A stretch of 64,000 nucleotides of DNA from a bacterium (GCA_030431455.1 JAUIJE010000007.1:62001-126000); one strand, 5' to 3'. Counted from the stretch's first letter, positions 8,483 to 16,924 are shown. Notes: generated from the sequence alone by a model not told the origin. Numbers and translations are program-made.

Positions 8483-9334
8483 CTACTCCTCGTGGTCGTG
8501 CGCGTGGGCTTCGCCGTTGACCGCACAGAGCCCTTCGCCGTTGAGGTGGAACATCTCCGAGACGGAGATGAGGACAAAATCGTGCAAGTTGTCGACGTCC
8601 TCGGACCCGGGATCGTAGTCGGGCAGGTCGGCGAGCAAAGCGCTCTCGAGGTCGTCGGTGTCCACCACCCCGTCATCGCCCGCGGCCGCGGCCCAAGCGT
8701 CAAACCGGAACTGCACCCCGTCGTGCCCCCCCAGCTTGTCATAAAAAAGGTGCTCGACGTGGGCGGTGACCTCCGCCTCGGTGGTGGACGCGGCCTCCAC
8801 CACCACCCCGTCGGTGTCGTCGACGCCGTTGGTGCAATCGGTCATCGCCAGGGTCACGGGGAAGCCGACCTCAAAGTCGACGCGGTCTTCGCCCTGGGTG
8901 GCCGTGCCCTCGACCCAGATGCCGAACCCCTCGTCGCGCATGGTCTCGATCAGGACCTCGGACAGCCCGACCCCGGCCGCGCCGTCCCCCGGCGCGGTCA
9001 CCTCGTACCCAAACCCCCAGCGGCCGCTGGCCAGCGCGGTCTCGGCGATGGTGCCGCCGTTTTCCGTGACCAGGTCGATGGCGGTGTCCACCTCGACCTC
9101 TTCGGTCCCGGTCTCTGCGGTCAACACGACGTGCTCGACCGCGACCCCGATGTGGGAAAAGGAGACCGCCCAGCCGTCGGCAAACGTCGACGCGGGGTAC
9201 CCGGTCTCCGCCGCTTCCTCGCCGCTCACGGTGATGGCCAGGGTGCCTTCGTCCATGCCGCCCGGGCACCCGGTCAGCCCGGCCCCGAGAGAAACGAGAG
9301 CCACGAGTACCGTCCAGTTCTTGCTGTCGCGCAT
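8483..9334 (-). CDS. Lipoprotein of the TonB locus with His-rich C-terminus
   Basis: A 283-residue predicted lipoprotein. The signal peptide ends in LTGC, and the mature chain is acidic and beta-rich, paralogous to the 7589-8440 product. It carries potential metal ligands: HVEHLF in the C-terminal half and the final residues AHAHDHEE. The start at 9334 is supported by AAGGAG upstream and by the signal peptide; a longer in-frame ATG at 9370 lies inside the promoter. Its promoter overlaps a Fur-box-like sequence. Likely role: surface or periplasmic partner of the neighbouring TonB receptor in metal or metallophore acquisition (inferred). Confidence 0.78.
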   Translation of the reverse strand: MRDSKNWTVLVALVSLGAGLTGCPGGMDEGTLAITVSGEEAAETGYPASTFADGWAVSFSHIGVAVEHVVLTAETGTEEVEVDTAIDLVTENGGTIAETALASGRWGFGYEVTAPGDGAAGVGLSEVLIETMRDEGFGIWVEGTATQGEDRVDFEVGFPVTLAMTDCTNGVDDTDGVVVEAASTTEAEVTAHVEHLFYDKLGGHDGVQFRFDAWAAAAGDDGVVDTDDLESALLADLPDYDPGSEDVDNLHDFVLISVSEMFHLNGEGLCAVNGEAHAHDHEE

Positions 9335-9351
9335 GCCCGCTCCTTGTCGCA

Positions 9352-9373
9352 AATGAGAACTTAATATCAATTA
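9352..9373 (-). promoter_or_regulatory. Fur-box-like operator
   Basis: On the plus strand this reads AATGAGAACTTAATATCAAT followed by TA, an A/T-rich island in very GC-rich DNA. It resembles the AATGAtAAT-n-ATTaTCAtT form of Fur sites. It covers the -10 element of the 9334 gene, where a bound repressor would block transcription. A Fur-family gene lies about 1.8 kb away. Confidence 0.55.
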
Positions 9374-9396
9374 GTCACCGGCCCGGGGCGCGTCAA
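9368..9396 (-). promoter_or_regulatory. Sigma70-type promoter for the 9334 lipoprotein gene
   Basis: Minus strand TTGACG (9391-9396), a 17-nt spacer, TAATTG (9368-9373). The predicted start is near 9361, giving a leader of about 27 nt with AAGGAG before the ATG. Confidence 0.65.
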
Positions 9397-9436
9397 TCTG
9401 AAAATGCGGCGGGATCGGGGCGTCGGGGGGGCCCGG

Positions 9437-10273
9437 TCAGGGGGCGCGCCAACGCGCGTCGTAGGAACTGTGGCGCTGCAGCCCGCGCCGCATCTGCACG
9501 TGTGGCTGGTCCTCGGGCGTCAGCCTGACCCGGCCCTCGTCGTCGGGGGCGGTCACGATCTGGCCGAAGTCCGCGCCCCGGAAAAAGGCGCTCGGCCGCA
9601 CCGAGATGTCGAAGCGCCCAAAGTCGGTCACCGCCGCGTCCACGGGGATCTCGGCGATGGTGCGATCAAGCTGCGAGCCCAGAAAGTCGAACCCGGCGGC
9701 GAAGCGGACCTCTTGCTCGCCCTGGCGCGCCACGCCGCTGAGCCACGCTTGGTGGCCGTCGAGCGCGGCGCGGCCCGGGGTCTGGCCGAGGGGGAACGAC
9801 AGCTCCATGGAGAACGTCTGGGCCCGGCCCTCGACCCCCTCGACGGTGCCGAGGTCGAGCCCGGGTCCCAACGCGTCGAGCACCACCTGTTCGCGGTATT
9901 CACCAAAGACCTGGCCCCCCGCGAAGAACACGTCCCCCGCGTGGGCGTGGGCGCGGGGCACCAGCCAGGACGAGAGCGTGTCGAGGGGCGAGCGACCGGC
10001 GAGCACCGAGAGGTTGGGGGGGTTTTCCCAGAGGTAGATCGGGCCCAGGCACAGGTAGGCCTCGTCGAGGGTGATGCCCCAGCCGCGGTCGTTGACGAAA
10101 TGGCCGATGTCGTCGTCGTCGGGTCCCGCCACCGGGCGCAGGGTCATGTCGAAGTTGACCGCCTTGCCCCCGGTCCCGGCCTCGCAGGCGACGAGCAGGG
10201 GGAGCAGCAGGCCGCACCACAAAAGGCAGCGATCCAGTGACATGCGAAGGGAGAGCAGGCGGGGTGTGGGCAT
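9437..10273 (-). CDS. Lipoprotein coupled to the TonB receptor
   Basis: A 278-residue predicted lipoprotein (lipobox LLVAC) whose ATG lies 3 nt after the receptor stop, so it is probably translated with the receptor. The mature region starts with a beta strand (VNFDMTLRPV), an acidic DDDD turn and FVNDRGWGITLDEAYLCLGP, a GW-x-x-x-L-x-x-A pattern reminiscent of the GW-x-V-x-F segment in the two downstream lipoproteins. A short PRAHAHAGD His patch follows. All three lipoproteins probably belong to one diverged family. A downstream start at 10243 would also leave an intact signal peptide. Function unknown; receptor-associated by context. Confidence 0.75.
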   Translation of the reverse strand: MPTPRLLSLRMSLDRCLLWCGLLLPLLVACEAGTGGKAVNFDMTLRPVAGPDDDDIGHFVNDRGWGITLDEAYLCLGPIYLWENPPNLSVLAGRSPLDTLSSWLVPRAHAHAGDVFFAGGQVFGEYREQVVLDALGPGLDLGTVEGVEGRAQTFSMELSFPLGQTPGRAALDGHQAWLSGVARQGEQEVRFAAGFDFLGSQLDRTIAEIPVDAAVTDFGRFDISVRPSAFFRGADFGQIVTAPDDEGRVRLTPEDQPHVQMRRGLQRHSSYDARWRAP

Positions 10274-10276
10274 GGG

Positions 10277-12832
10277 TCACCAGGACAGGTCGTCGAGGGT
10301 CTCGAGGTGGACGGTGAGGGTGGCGCGGATCAGCCGGGGGGCGCCGGCGGCGAAGTGGCGCTCGGGGATGAGGCTGGGGAAGGCGTCGGGGCCGTCAAAG
10401 CTCGACATATAGTTGAACTCTTGCTGGCGGTAGCGGGCGTCGAGGAGGTTCTCTGCCACCACGCCGAGGTCGAACCAACGCCAGCCCACCGTGAGCGAGC
10501 TGTCGGCGACGAGGATGGGGTCGGAGAAGGTCTCGAGGGGGAGAGGTTTGGGAGCGACCAAGGTGGCGCCGATGGCGCCGGCGACGCGGACCTCCTGGCC
10601 AAAGATCAAGAAACGCTCGCGCAGGCTGAGGTCGGTCCGGGACATGAGCCGCGGCACGTAGGGTACGCGCGGTCCTGCAATGACATTGTAGAGCGGGTCG
10701 TCGGGGCCGGGGAGGAACGCCTCGGAGTAGGCCACCGAGGTGTTGAGGTCGAGGAAGTTGGCCCAGGTGTAGCGGGCCTGTCCGTAGGCCCCCATGCGGT
10801 TGCTGCGGCCCACGGTGGCGTTGCGGCCTTGCTCGGGGTCGAACACCAGGTCCTGGCCCACGAAGGTGTAGTAGGCGGCCCCGCGCACAATGAGGCTGTA
10901 GCTGTTGGCGATCATGGTGCCGCGGACGAGCTCGTAGCGCGCGCCGACCTCGGCGGAGAACACGTTGGCGAAGGGGGCGGCTTCGCCGTCGGACAGCGCG
11001 GCCCCGTCGGAGGAGCGGGCCCCGAGCCCCCCCGCGGCGGAGAGGGACAGCCCGGGGAGGACCTCGAGGGTGGCGGAGGCCCGGGGCATGATGGTGGCGC
11101 CGAACGCTTCGCTCGACTGCACCGGGAGGCGGAACCCGTCGCGGTCGTTGTCGGGGCGGTTTTGGTCGGTGAAGCCGTAGACGAACAGGGCGGCCCGGGC
11201 CCCGGCCATCAGACGCAAGAACGAGAACGGTCGCAGCCGGAACGTGCCGTGGGTGGACAGGTTGCTGACGTCCACGAGATTGGAGAACGCGGTCTTGTAG
11301 GGGATGATGCTGCGGTACCGCAGGCGTTGGCCCTGGGTGAGCAGGTGGTCGTGGCGCGCGGACAGGCCGACCTCGGTGCGGGCTTTGGCCCCGAGGAGCT
11401 TGTGGGGGATGACGTAGAGGCTGTTGCCGCCGAGGGTGAAGCCCTGGGTGCCGAGGTCGAGGCCATCGCCTCGCTGGGGGGCGCCCCCGTCGCGGATGTC
11501 GGTGACAAAGCCGGTGAAGTTCTCGCGCAGGTGGGTGTTTTTGTAGGTCGCGTAGCCCGATTGGGAAAACCGCCCGGGGCCGAGCTTGAGCCGGGCTTCG
11601 AGCAGGCCCAGCGCACGTTGGGTCGAGCCCCCCTGGGTGGTGTCGTAGGTGCAGAAGAACTGGGAGAACTCGTCGTCGGCGCAGGGCAGGCGCCGGGCGA
11701 GAAAGTCATCCTGGCGCAACACCCCGGCGGAGTTGAACCGGCCGGCGGTGACCGCGCCCAGCGCGCGCACCCGCACGTCGCTGACCAGGCGCCCTTCGTA
11801 TTGGCCCATGGCGGTGCCGTTCATGTAGGAGCGGTTGGTGCCGTACCCGTCCCCGCTTCGGAACAGCACGCCGGCGAAGGTGCGGTTGGACAGGCCGGGC
11901 GGGCCGAAGGTGCCGGCGAGCCGGACCGAGTTGAACATCCCGTAGGATAAATTGGTGGATAGCCCGCGCTCCTTGAGTCCGAGGCGAAACTCGGTGGTGC
12001 CGGCGATGGCAAAGTCGCCTTGGGCGGGATCGAAGGGGCCCTCGACGACCCGAAGGTTGTCGACCAGCTCAGGGATGATGAAGTAGCTGTCGGCGTAGCC
12101 ATGACCGTGCGCGCTCGAGGGCTCGTTGAGGGGGATGCCGTCGAGCAAGAACTCCACGTCCTTGCCTTCCCCCGCGTCGAACCCGCGCAAGAAGATGGTG
12201 GGGGCGTGGCCTTCGCCCCCGTGGTTCACCAGGAGCACGCCCGGCGCGAGGCTCATCAGGTCGGTGGCGCTTTTGCGCGGCACGTCGGCGAGCTGGCCGA
12301 CCTCGATGTCGAAGTCGCTCACCGCCGCGGGGGGCGCGGGCGGCGAGCGGTCCTGCACCACGGTGAACAGGCTGTCCTCGACGGGGGGCGCCGGGGCCGC
12401 GGGCGGGGCGGGGGCGATGTCCTCGACGGGGGCGAGGGTGGCGGCGGCCTCGTGCGCGTGCCCGTGGGTGGGCGCGACGTGCTCGGTGGTCTCCTCGGGG
12501 TGAACCTCGACCGGGCGGTGAAAGTGGATGGGAATCTCGGCGGTGACGTCCATGGGCGCGCCGTTGATGTCCTCCGCGGGAAAGAAAAGCCACTGCGCCA
12601 CGGCATCGATCGCGGCCTGGTCGAACGGGGCGCCCGCGCCCGCGTGCACCTCGACGTGTTTGACCTTGCCCTCCTTGTCCACGTGGGCATGCAGGATCAC
12701 TGTGCGGTCTTCCCCCGGGGCGAGGGCGTCCGCGGGCAGGGTGGGCTCGACCGTCTCCGCCGGGGTGGGCAGCACCGCGACCTCCGGGGGCGCGGCCAGG
12801 AGCAGGCCGAGCAGGGCAAAACAGTGAGTCAC
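10277..12832 (-). CDS. TonB-dependent outer-membrane receptor with its own N-terminal TonB C-terminal domain
   Basis: An 851-residue protein with two modules. Residues about 33-105 form a TonB_C-like domain (HAHVDKEGKVKHVEVHAGAG, then AAIDAVAQWLFFPA). A Pro/Ala- and His-rich linker follows (THGHAHEAA). From about residue 170 comes a receptor plug (VPRKSATDLMSLAPGVLL; IFLRGFDAGEGKDVEFLLDG), then a 22-strand-type beta barrel with aromatic strand ends. The fusion would place a TonB-like domain on the periplasmic side of the receptor itself. Start is GTG 12832. The substrate is unknown; the neighbouring Fur regulator and His-rich lipoproteins favour a metal or metal chelate. Fusions of this sort occur elsewhere in Myxococcota, as far as I recall. 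Confidence 0.88.
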   Translation of the reverse strand: MTHCFALLGLLLAAPPEVAVLPTPAETVEPTLPADALAPGEDRTVILHAHVDKEGKVKHVEVHAGAGAPFDQAAIDAVAQWLFFPAEDINGAPMDVTAEIPIHFHRPVEVHPEETTEHVAPTHGHAHEAAATLAPVEDIAPAPPAAPAPPVEDSLFTVVQDRSPPAPPAAVSDFDIEVGQLADVPRKSATDLMSLAPGVLLVNHGGEGHAPTIFLRGFDAGEGKDVEFLLDGIPLNEPSSAHGHGYADSYFIIPELVDNLRVVEGPFDPAQGDFAIAGTTEFRLGLKERGLSTNLSYGMFNSVRLAGTFGPPGLSNRTFAGVLFRSGDGYGTNRSYMNGTAMGQYEGRLVSDVRVRALGAVTAGRFNSAGVLRQDDFLARRLPCADDEFSQFFCTYDTTQGGSTQRALGLLEARLKLGPGRFSQSGYATYKNTHLRENFTGFVTDIRDGGAPQRGDGLDLGTQGFTLGGNSLYVIPHKLLGAKARTEVGLSARHDHLLTQGQRLRYRSIIPYKTAFSNLVDVSNLSTHGTFRLRPFSFLRLMAGARAALFVYGFTDQNRPDNDRDGFRLPVQSSEAFGATIMPRASATLEVLPGLSLSAAGGLGARSSDGAALSDGEAAPFANVFSAEVGARYELVRGTMIANSYSLIVRGAAYYTFVGQDLVFDPEQGRNATVGRSNRMGAYGQARYTWANFLDLNTSVAYSEAFLPGPDDPLYNVIAGPRVPYVPRLMSRTDLSLRERFLIFGQEVRVAGAIGATLVAPKPLPLETFSDPILVADSSLTVGWRWFDLGVVAENLLDARYRQQEFNYMSSFDGPDAFPSLIPERHFAAGAPRLIRATLTVHLETLDDLSW

Positions 12833-12892
12833 TTCAGGAGGTTACGCTCCGATTTTCCTTAGCGCAAACGGATTCTCAAGAAGCGCCTTGCA

Positions 12893-12911
12893 ATGTGACC
12901 GTGGGTCACAT
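12893..12911. promoter_or_regulatory. Perfect palindromic operator between divergent genes
   Basis: ATGTGACC-GTG-GGTCACAT: 8-bp arms around a 3-nt centre. It lies between the TonB receptor start (12832) and the DUF4331 promoter (12942-12971), about 30 bp upstream of the latter's -35. The core is TGTGA-N7-TCACA, one base longer than a CRP site. A second TGTGA-N7-TCACA palindrome occurs at 22999-23015. Confidence 0.7.
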
Positions 12912-12941
12912 ATCACAGATCGGGCGAACCGGCCGCACGGT

Positions 12942-12971
12942 TTGACCGTAGGTCCGGGAGTGCGACATCTT
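12942..12971 (+). promoter_or_regulatory. Putative promoter of the DUF4331 operon
   Basis: TTGACC, an 18-nt spacer, CATCTT. The -10 is weak. The position, downstream of the palindrome at 12893-12911, would suit an activator site. Confidence 0.4.
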
Positions 12972-13002
12972 GTCGCGCCTTTTCTATCCGCAGGGGATGC
13001 AT

Positions 13003-13647
13003 ATGAAACGAATCTTGAGCACAGCGCTCGCCGCCACGGCCGCGATGGGGTTGTTCTTGGCCTTGGCCAGTGAACGCACCGTCGCGGCTGACCACAATGA
13101 CCCGCCCACCATCGCCGGCACCGCTGAGGACATCGGCGACTTCTTTGCCTGGCACACCGGCACCGGGGCCGATCAAAAACTGATCATGGTCTTCACCTTT
13201 GCCGGACCGGTCGCGCCGGTGGCCGGCCAAGCCGGGACCTACGACCCCGATGTGCTCTACGGCGTGCACATCGACAACGACGACGGCGACGCCCTCGCCA
13301 ACAACGACATTTGGGTTCGTTTTGCCCAAAACGACCTCGGCGAGTGGGGCATGCAGGTCCAAGGCGTGCCCGGCACCACCGGTCCCTTGGTCGGCGCGGT
13401 CGAGACCACCATCACCGAGGGCGACGTCTCGGTGCGGGCGGGTCTGTTCGATGACCCGTTCTTCTTCGACCTGAGCGGATTTGTCGAAACGCTGAACACC
13501 CAGACGCTGTCGTTCGACAGCGCCAACGACGATTTCGCCGGGAGCAACATCACCGCGGTGGTGATCGAGACCCCGTACGCGGCTGCCCAAGGCGGGGCAG
13601 GGCCGGTGCTGAACCTCTGGGCCACCGCCGCGCGGATCGGGAGCTGA
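13003..13647 (+). CDS. DUF4331-type exported protein
   Basis: A 214-residue protein with a Sec signal peptide (KR, hydrophobic core, cleavage near TVAADH). The mature chain starts ADHNDPP, the typical opening of DUF4331 proteins (SDH-x-D-x-P). DIGDFFAW and VLYGVHIDNDDGD fit the same family. The family is periplasmic or surface-located and of unknown biochemical role. CAGGGG fits ATG 13003 with 6-nt spacing better than the ATG at 12997. The Gly-Asp lipoprotein follows after 1 nt and a TPR lipoprotein comes next, so this is a three-gene unit. Confidence 0.8.
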   Translation: MKRILSTALAATAAMGLFLALASERTVAADHNDPPTIAGTAEDIGDFFAWHTGTGADQKLIMVFTFAGPVAPVAGQAGTYDPDVLYGVHIDNDDGDALANNDIWVRFAQNDLGEWGMQVQGVPGTTGPLVGAVETTITEGDVSVRAGLFDDPFFFDLSGFVETLNTQTLSFDSANDDFAGSNITAVVIETPYAAAQGGAGPVLNLWATAARIGS

Positions 13648-13648
13648 C

Positions 13649-14935
13649 ATGAAAAAACTCACGCATTGGATTCTGTTTGTGTTCCTGGTCTCGGTGGCCG
13701 GGGCGATGAATGTGGGCTGTCCCGGCGACACCGGTGACGGTGACGGTGACGGCGACGGCGACGGCGATGGCGACGGCGACGGTGACGGAGATGGCGACGG
13801 AGATGGCGACGGCGACGGCGACGGTGATGGTGACGGAGATGGCGATGGCGATGGAGATGGCGACGGAGATGGCGATGGTGACGGAGATGGCGACGGTGAT
13901 GGCGATGGCGATGGCGACCCGGGCAACTGCACGGACTACTGCGCCACGGTGATGGCCAACTGCACCGACGACAACGCCCAGTATGGGTCGATTGCCGAGT
14001 GCGAGGACTACTGCAACAATGCCAGTGGATGGGAACCCGGTCTCGATTCCGACACCGGGGGCAACACCATTGGGTGCCGCACCTACCACGGGGGCGCGCC
14101 CGCGGCGGGCGACCCGATCACGCACTGTCCGCACGCAGGGCCCACCGGGGCCAACACCTGCGGCACGTGGTGCGAGGTGTACTGCGGGTTGTGGGAGAAC
14201 AACTGCGCCGGCCAGCCGGGCGACTACAACAACACCAACGAGTGCTTGGCCACGTGCGCGGGCTTCGACGACTCTGGCAACCCCGGGGACGCGCAGTACG
14301 ACACCGTGCAGTGCCGCATCTACCACGCGGGCACGCCGGCCGCGGCCGACCCCGGCACGCACTGCGCGCACGCACGGGAAGAGCCGTCGTCGGAGTGTGT
14401 GGGGCTGCCCACCGACTACAACTTCCGCGACGACCCGCCGACCGCCTACGACCAGGTCGACCGGGTGGGCATGCCCGCGGTGTCGACCGCGCTCATCACC
14501 AGCAAGGCGGCGTACAACGCGGACTCCCCCGCGAACGACGCGACCTACGCGGGTGAGATCGTGGCCTCGATCGCGGCGCTGCACACCGCGCTCGACGACG
14601 ACATCACCGGGGCGACGCTGACGCCGTGCGACACCGACGGGTTGGACGGTGATGACTGCCACGAGCAGGAAGTGGCGCCGGGCGTGCCGGTGGCCGCGCT
14701 GGTCATCCCCGACACGTTGACGTTGAACGGGGGCGCGACCGCGACCTTCCCCAACGGGCGGTACCTGGCCGACCAGGCGATGGACATCACCTTGGCGGTG
14801 ATTCTGCTCGACCTGACCCAGCACCCGGCGGACACCCTCGCGGGCTTGCCGCTCAACCCGCCGGAGAACGACCTCGGCGTCGAGGGTGCGTTCCTGTCCG
14901 GGTTCCCGTACCTGCACCCGGCGCACCTGCCGTAG
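13649..14935 (+). CDS. DUF4331-like lipoprotein with a 31-unit Gly-Asp linker and Cys-rich repeats
   Basis: A 428-residue predicted surface lipoprotein (lipobox MNVGC, Cys24). Directly after the lipid anchor runs a Gly-Asp repeat of about 31 units (DNA 13732-13918), expected to be flexible, highly acidic and perhaps calcium-binding. Two related Cys-rich modules follow (CTDYCATVMANC...; TWCEVYCGLWENNC...), each ending in a CRxYHxG-x-P segment. The C-terminal part contains RVGMPAVSTALITSKAAYN, which resembles the C-terminal RxGxPLVNE region of DUF4331. The linker presumably holds the folded domains away from the membrane. A strong terminator follows at 14951. Confidence 0.8.
   Translation: MKKLTHWILFVFLVSVAGAMNVGCPGDTGDGDGDGDGDGDGDGDGDGDGDGDGDGDGDGDGDGDGDGDGDGDGDGDGDGDGDGDGDGDGDPGNCTDYCATVMANCTDDNAQYGSIAECEDYCNNASGWEPGLDSDTGGNTIGCRTYHGGAPAAGDPITHCPHAGPTGANTCGTWCEVYCGLWENNCAGQPGDYNNTNECLATCAGFDDSGNPGDAQYDTVQCRIYHAGTPAAADPGTHCAHAREEPSSECVGLPTDYNFRDDPPTAYDQVDRVGMPAVSTALITSKAAYNADSPANDATYAGEIVASIAALHTALDDDITGATLTPCDTDGLDGDDCHEQEVAPGVPVAALVIPDTLTLNGGATATFPNGRYLADQAMDITLAVILLDLTQHPADTLAGLPLNPPENDLGVEGAFLSGFPYLHPAHLP
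13732..13918 (+). repeat. Hexanucleotide-type (Gly-Asp)n coding repeat
   Basis: About 31 tandem GGN-GAY codon pairs with irregular third positions (GGC/GGT/GGA, GAC/GAT). Each unit is 6 bp, so slippage changes linker length without shifting frame. A second such tract lies at 55099-55255 on the other strand. Confidence 0.95.
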
Positions 14936-14950
14936 CCGGGACGACACCGA

Positions 14951-14980
14951 AAAGCGGCGCCGCGAGGCGCCGCTTTTTTT
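14951..14980 (+). terminator. Intrinsic terminator
   Basis: AAAGCGGCGCC-gcga-GGCGCCGCTTTTTTT: a perfect GC-rich stem with a 4-nt loop and a T run. It sits between the Gly-Asp lipoprotein and the TPR lipoprotein, so the TPR gene is either read through or has its own promoter. Confidence 0.9.
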
Positions 14981-14990
14981 GGGAGCAGCC

Positions 14991-16316
14991 ATGTTTGATT
15001 CGCGGATGTTGGCCCTCGTGACCGGGGCGTGGCTCGTTTTCACGCCGGGGTGCAAAGACAAGGCCCGAGACGACCACGCCGGTCACGCGGACGCCGCGGC
15101 GGCCGGTGCCGTCGACCCCCATGCCCACCACGCCGCCGCGCCCGACGCGGGGCCCGATCCCCTCGCGTACGACGTGGCCGAGACGGTGCGGCGCACGGAA
15201 AATGAGATCGCGTTTCACGGCAAGAAGATTGATGCCAAGCCGGACAAGTACACGGTGGCCTACGACCGGTTGATCTCGCTGCACAGCCAGTTGGCCCGGC
15301 TGACCGGGACCTGGGCCCCCTACGAAAAGGCGCTCGCCCTCGACAAAAAGGCGTTCGCGCTGGTGGGCGACAAAGGGGGGCCGCTGGCCCACCGGGCGAG
15401 CCTCTATGCGACATTGCACAAAAACAAGGCCGCCGAAGAGGCCCTCGACGGCTACCTCGCCCGCGGCCACCTCAAGGACGACGAGCGGGCCAAAGGGTTG
15501 GCCGCGCGCGCCGACCTCAAGCTTCAGCGCGGGGACATGACCGGGGCGGAGGCGGACCTGTCCAAGGCGCTCGCCCTCGACAAGAACGCGACCGTGCTCG
15601 CGCGCGCTTCCCACTTCGAAGCCGAGCGGGGCCACCTCGAGGAGGCCCGCCAGTACCTGGACCAAGCGTTGGCGTTGCCCCAGGCCCCCCGCGGGGTCGG
15701 CTATGCATGGTTGTGGCTGCAGCGGGGCATTGTCGAGCTCGACACCGGCCATTTGACCGAGGCCGACAAGATGTTCGCACGGGCAGACCGGGCGTTGCCC
15801 GGCTGGTACCTGGTGGCCGAGCACCGCGCGGAGCTATTGGCCGAGCAAGGCAAGACCGACGAGGCCATCGCGCGGTACCGCACGATCATCGCGGAGACGA
15901 ACAACCCCGAGTTCATGGACGCGTTGGCGGACCAGCTGGACAAAAAGGGCCAAGAGGCCGAGGCGAAGACGTGGCGGGACAAGGCCACCGCGCGGTACGA
16001 GGCCTGGCTCAAACAGTTCCCCGAGGCGGCCTGGGGACATGCGATCGAACATTTCGCGCACACCGACCCGGCCCGGGCGGTGCGCTTGGCGCGCCAGGAC
16101 CGCGACAACCGGCCCGGGGGCCGGTCCCACACCGTGTTGGCCGAGCGGCTGATGGCCGAGGGGGCGCTCGATGACGCGGCCGCCGCCCTCGACGCGGTGC
16201 CTGCCGGGTACGCGAGTTTGGCGTTCCATGAGGTGGCCCAGAAGGTGCGGACGGCGCTGGGCGACGAGACCCGCGCGGCTGAACACGCGGCCGCGATCCA
16301 GCGTCTGACCCGCTGA
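14991..16316 (+). CDS. His-rich TPR lipoprotein
   Basis: A 441-residue predicted lipoprotein (lipobox near FTPGC) with a His/Asp/Ala-rich N-terminal tail (DDHAGHADAAAAG, DPHAHHAAAPD) that could bind metal. The remainder is a run of TPR-like helical pairs (YEKALALDKKAFAL; AEADLSKALALDKNA; ARQYLDQALALPQ; EAIARYRTIIAE), a protein-interaction scaffold. The start at 14991 is supported by GGGAG and the signal peptide; it lies 10 nt after a terminator. TPR genes commonly sit beside DUF4331 genes, so this protein probably works with the two products upstream. Confidence 0.8.
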   Translation: MFDSRMLALVTGAWLVFTPGCKDKARDDHAGHADAAAAGAVDPHAHHAAAPDAGPDPLAYDVAETVRRTENEIAFHGKKIDAKPDKYTVAYDRLISLHSQLARLTGTWAPYEKALALDKKAFALVGDKGGPLAHRASLYATLHKNKAAEEALDGYLARGHLKDDERAKGLAARADLKLQRGDMTGAEADLSKALALDKNATVLARASHFEAERGHLEEARQYLDQALALPQAPRGVGYAWLWLQRGIVELDTGHLTEADKMFARADRALPGWYLVAEHRAELLAEQGKTDEAIARYRTIIAETNNPEFMDALADQLDKKGQEAEAKTWRDKATARYEAWLKQFPEAAWGHAIEHFAHTDPARAVRLARQDRDNRPGGRSHTVLAERLMAEGALDDAAAALDAVPAGYASLAFHEVAQKVRTALGDETRAAEHAAAIQRLTR

Positions 16317-16369
16317 CGCCGAGCACGCGCGGCGCGATGGTCTATAGTGCGGCCCGACGGAGGTGGTGC

Positions 16370-16924
16370 ATGAATCGAGCGTGGGGTGTGTTGGCGTGTG
16401 TGGCGTTGTTGGCCGCGCCGGTGGCGGCGAAGTCGTTGGCGGGCAAGAACTTCCCCGCGACGGTGAAGGCGGGGGACAAGACCCTGAAGCTCAATGGCGT
16501 CGGCATGCGCAAAGCCACGATGTTCAAGGTCAAGGTCTACGCCGCCGGGCTGTACGTCGAGGAGACGGCCAAGGACGCCAAGGCGATCTTGGGCAAGGAC
16601 CAAGCGTGGCGCCTGGACCTGAAGTTCGTGCGCGACGTCGACCAGGAGAAAATGGCCGAGGCGTTCGTCGAGGGGTTCGACAAGAACGGCCACAAAAGCC
16701 AGATGGCGGGGGCCAAAAAGCTCGGGGCCATGCTCGGCGACATGGCCGACAACGACGTGCTCTCGTTTGCCTATGTTCCTGGAAAGGGCGTGACGGTGAA
16801 GCACAACGGCAAGCGCAAGGGGAGCATCGCGGGCGCGAAGTTCGCCCAGGCGCTGCTCACGGTGTGGTTGGGCAAAGAGCCGCCCAACCCTGAGCTCAAA
16901 GAAGGGTTGCTCGCCGGCGGGTGA
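16370..16924 (+). CDS. Chalcone-isomerase-like exported protein
   Basis: A 184-residue protein with a Sec signal peptide (cleavage after VAAK or nearby). The mature part matches the chalcone-isomerase-like fold: GKNFPATV, LNGVGMRKATMFKVKVYAAGLYVE, and a closing helix with LLTVWLG. Bacterial members are periplasmic and of unknown substrate; the fold binds fatty acids in several relatives. GGAGGT precedes the ATG at 16370, and a CTATAGT -10-like element lies about 25 nt upstream. Confidence 0.82.
   Translation: MNRAWGVLACVALLAAPVAAKSLAGKNFPATVKAGDKTLKLNGVGMRKATMFKVKVYAAGLYVEETAKDAKAILGKDQAWRLDLKFVRDVDQEKMAEAFVEGFDKNGHKSQMAGAKKLGAMLGDMADNDVLSFAYVPGKGVTVKHNGKRKGSIAGAKFAQALLTVWLGKEPPNPELKEGLLAGG

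Noticed and set aside
12893-12911. CRP/FNR binding site
   Set aside because: The half-sites match but the spacer is 7 nt instead of 6 and the symmetry centre is a single base; called only a palindromic operator.
13732-13918. Plus-strand alternative frame rich in Ala-Thr-Met-Val over the Gly-Asp tract
   Set aside because: It is an out-of-frame reading of the same hexanucleotide repeat; the lipoprotein frame has signal peptide and downstream Cys modules.
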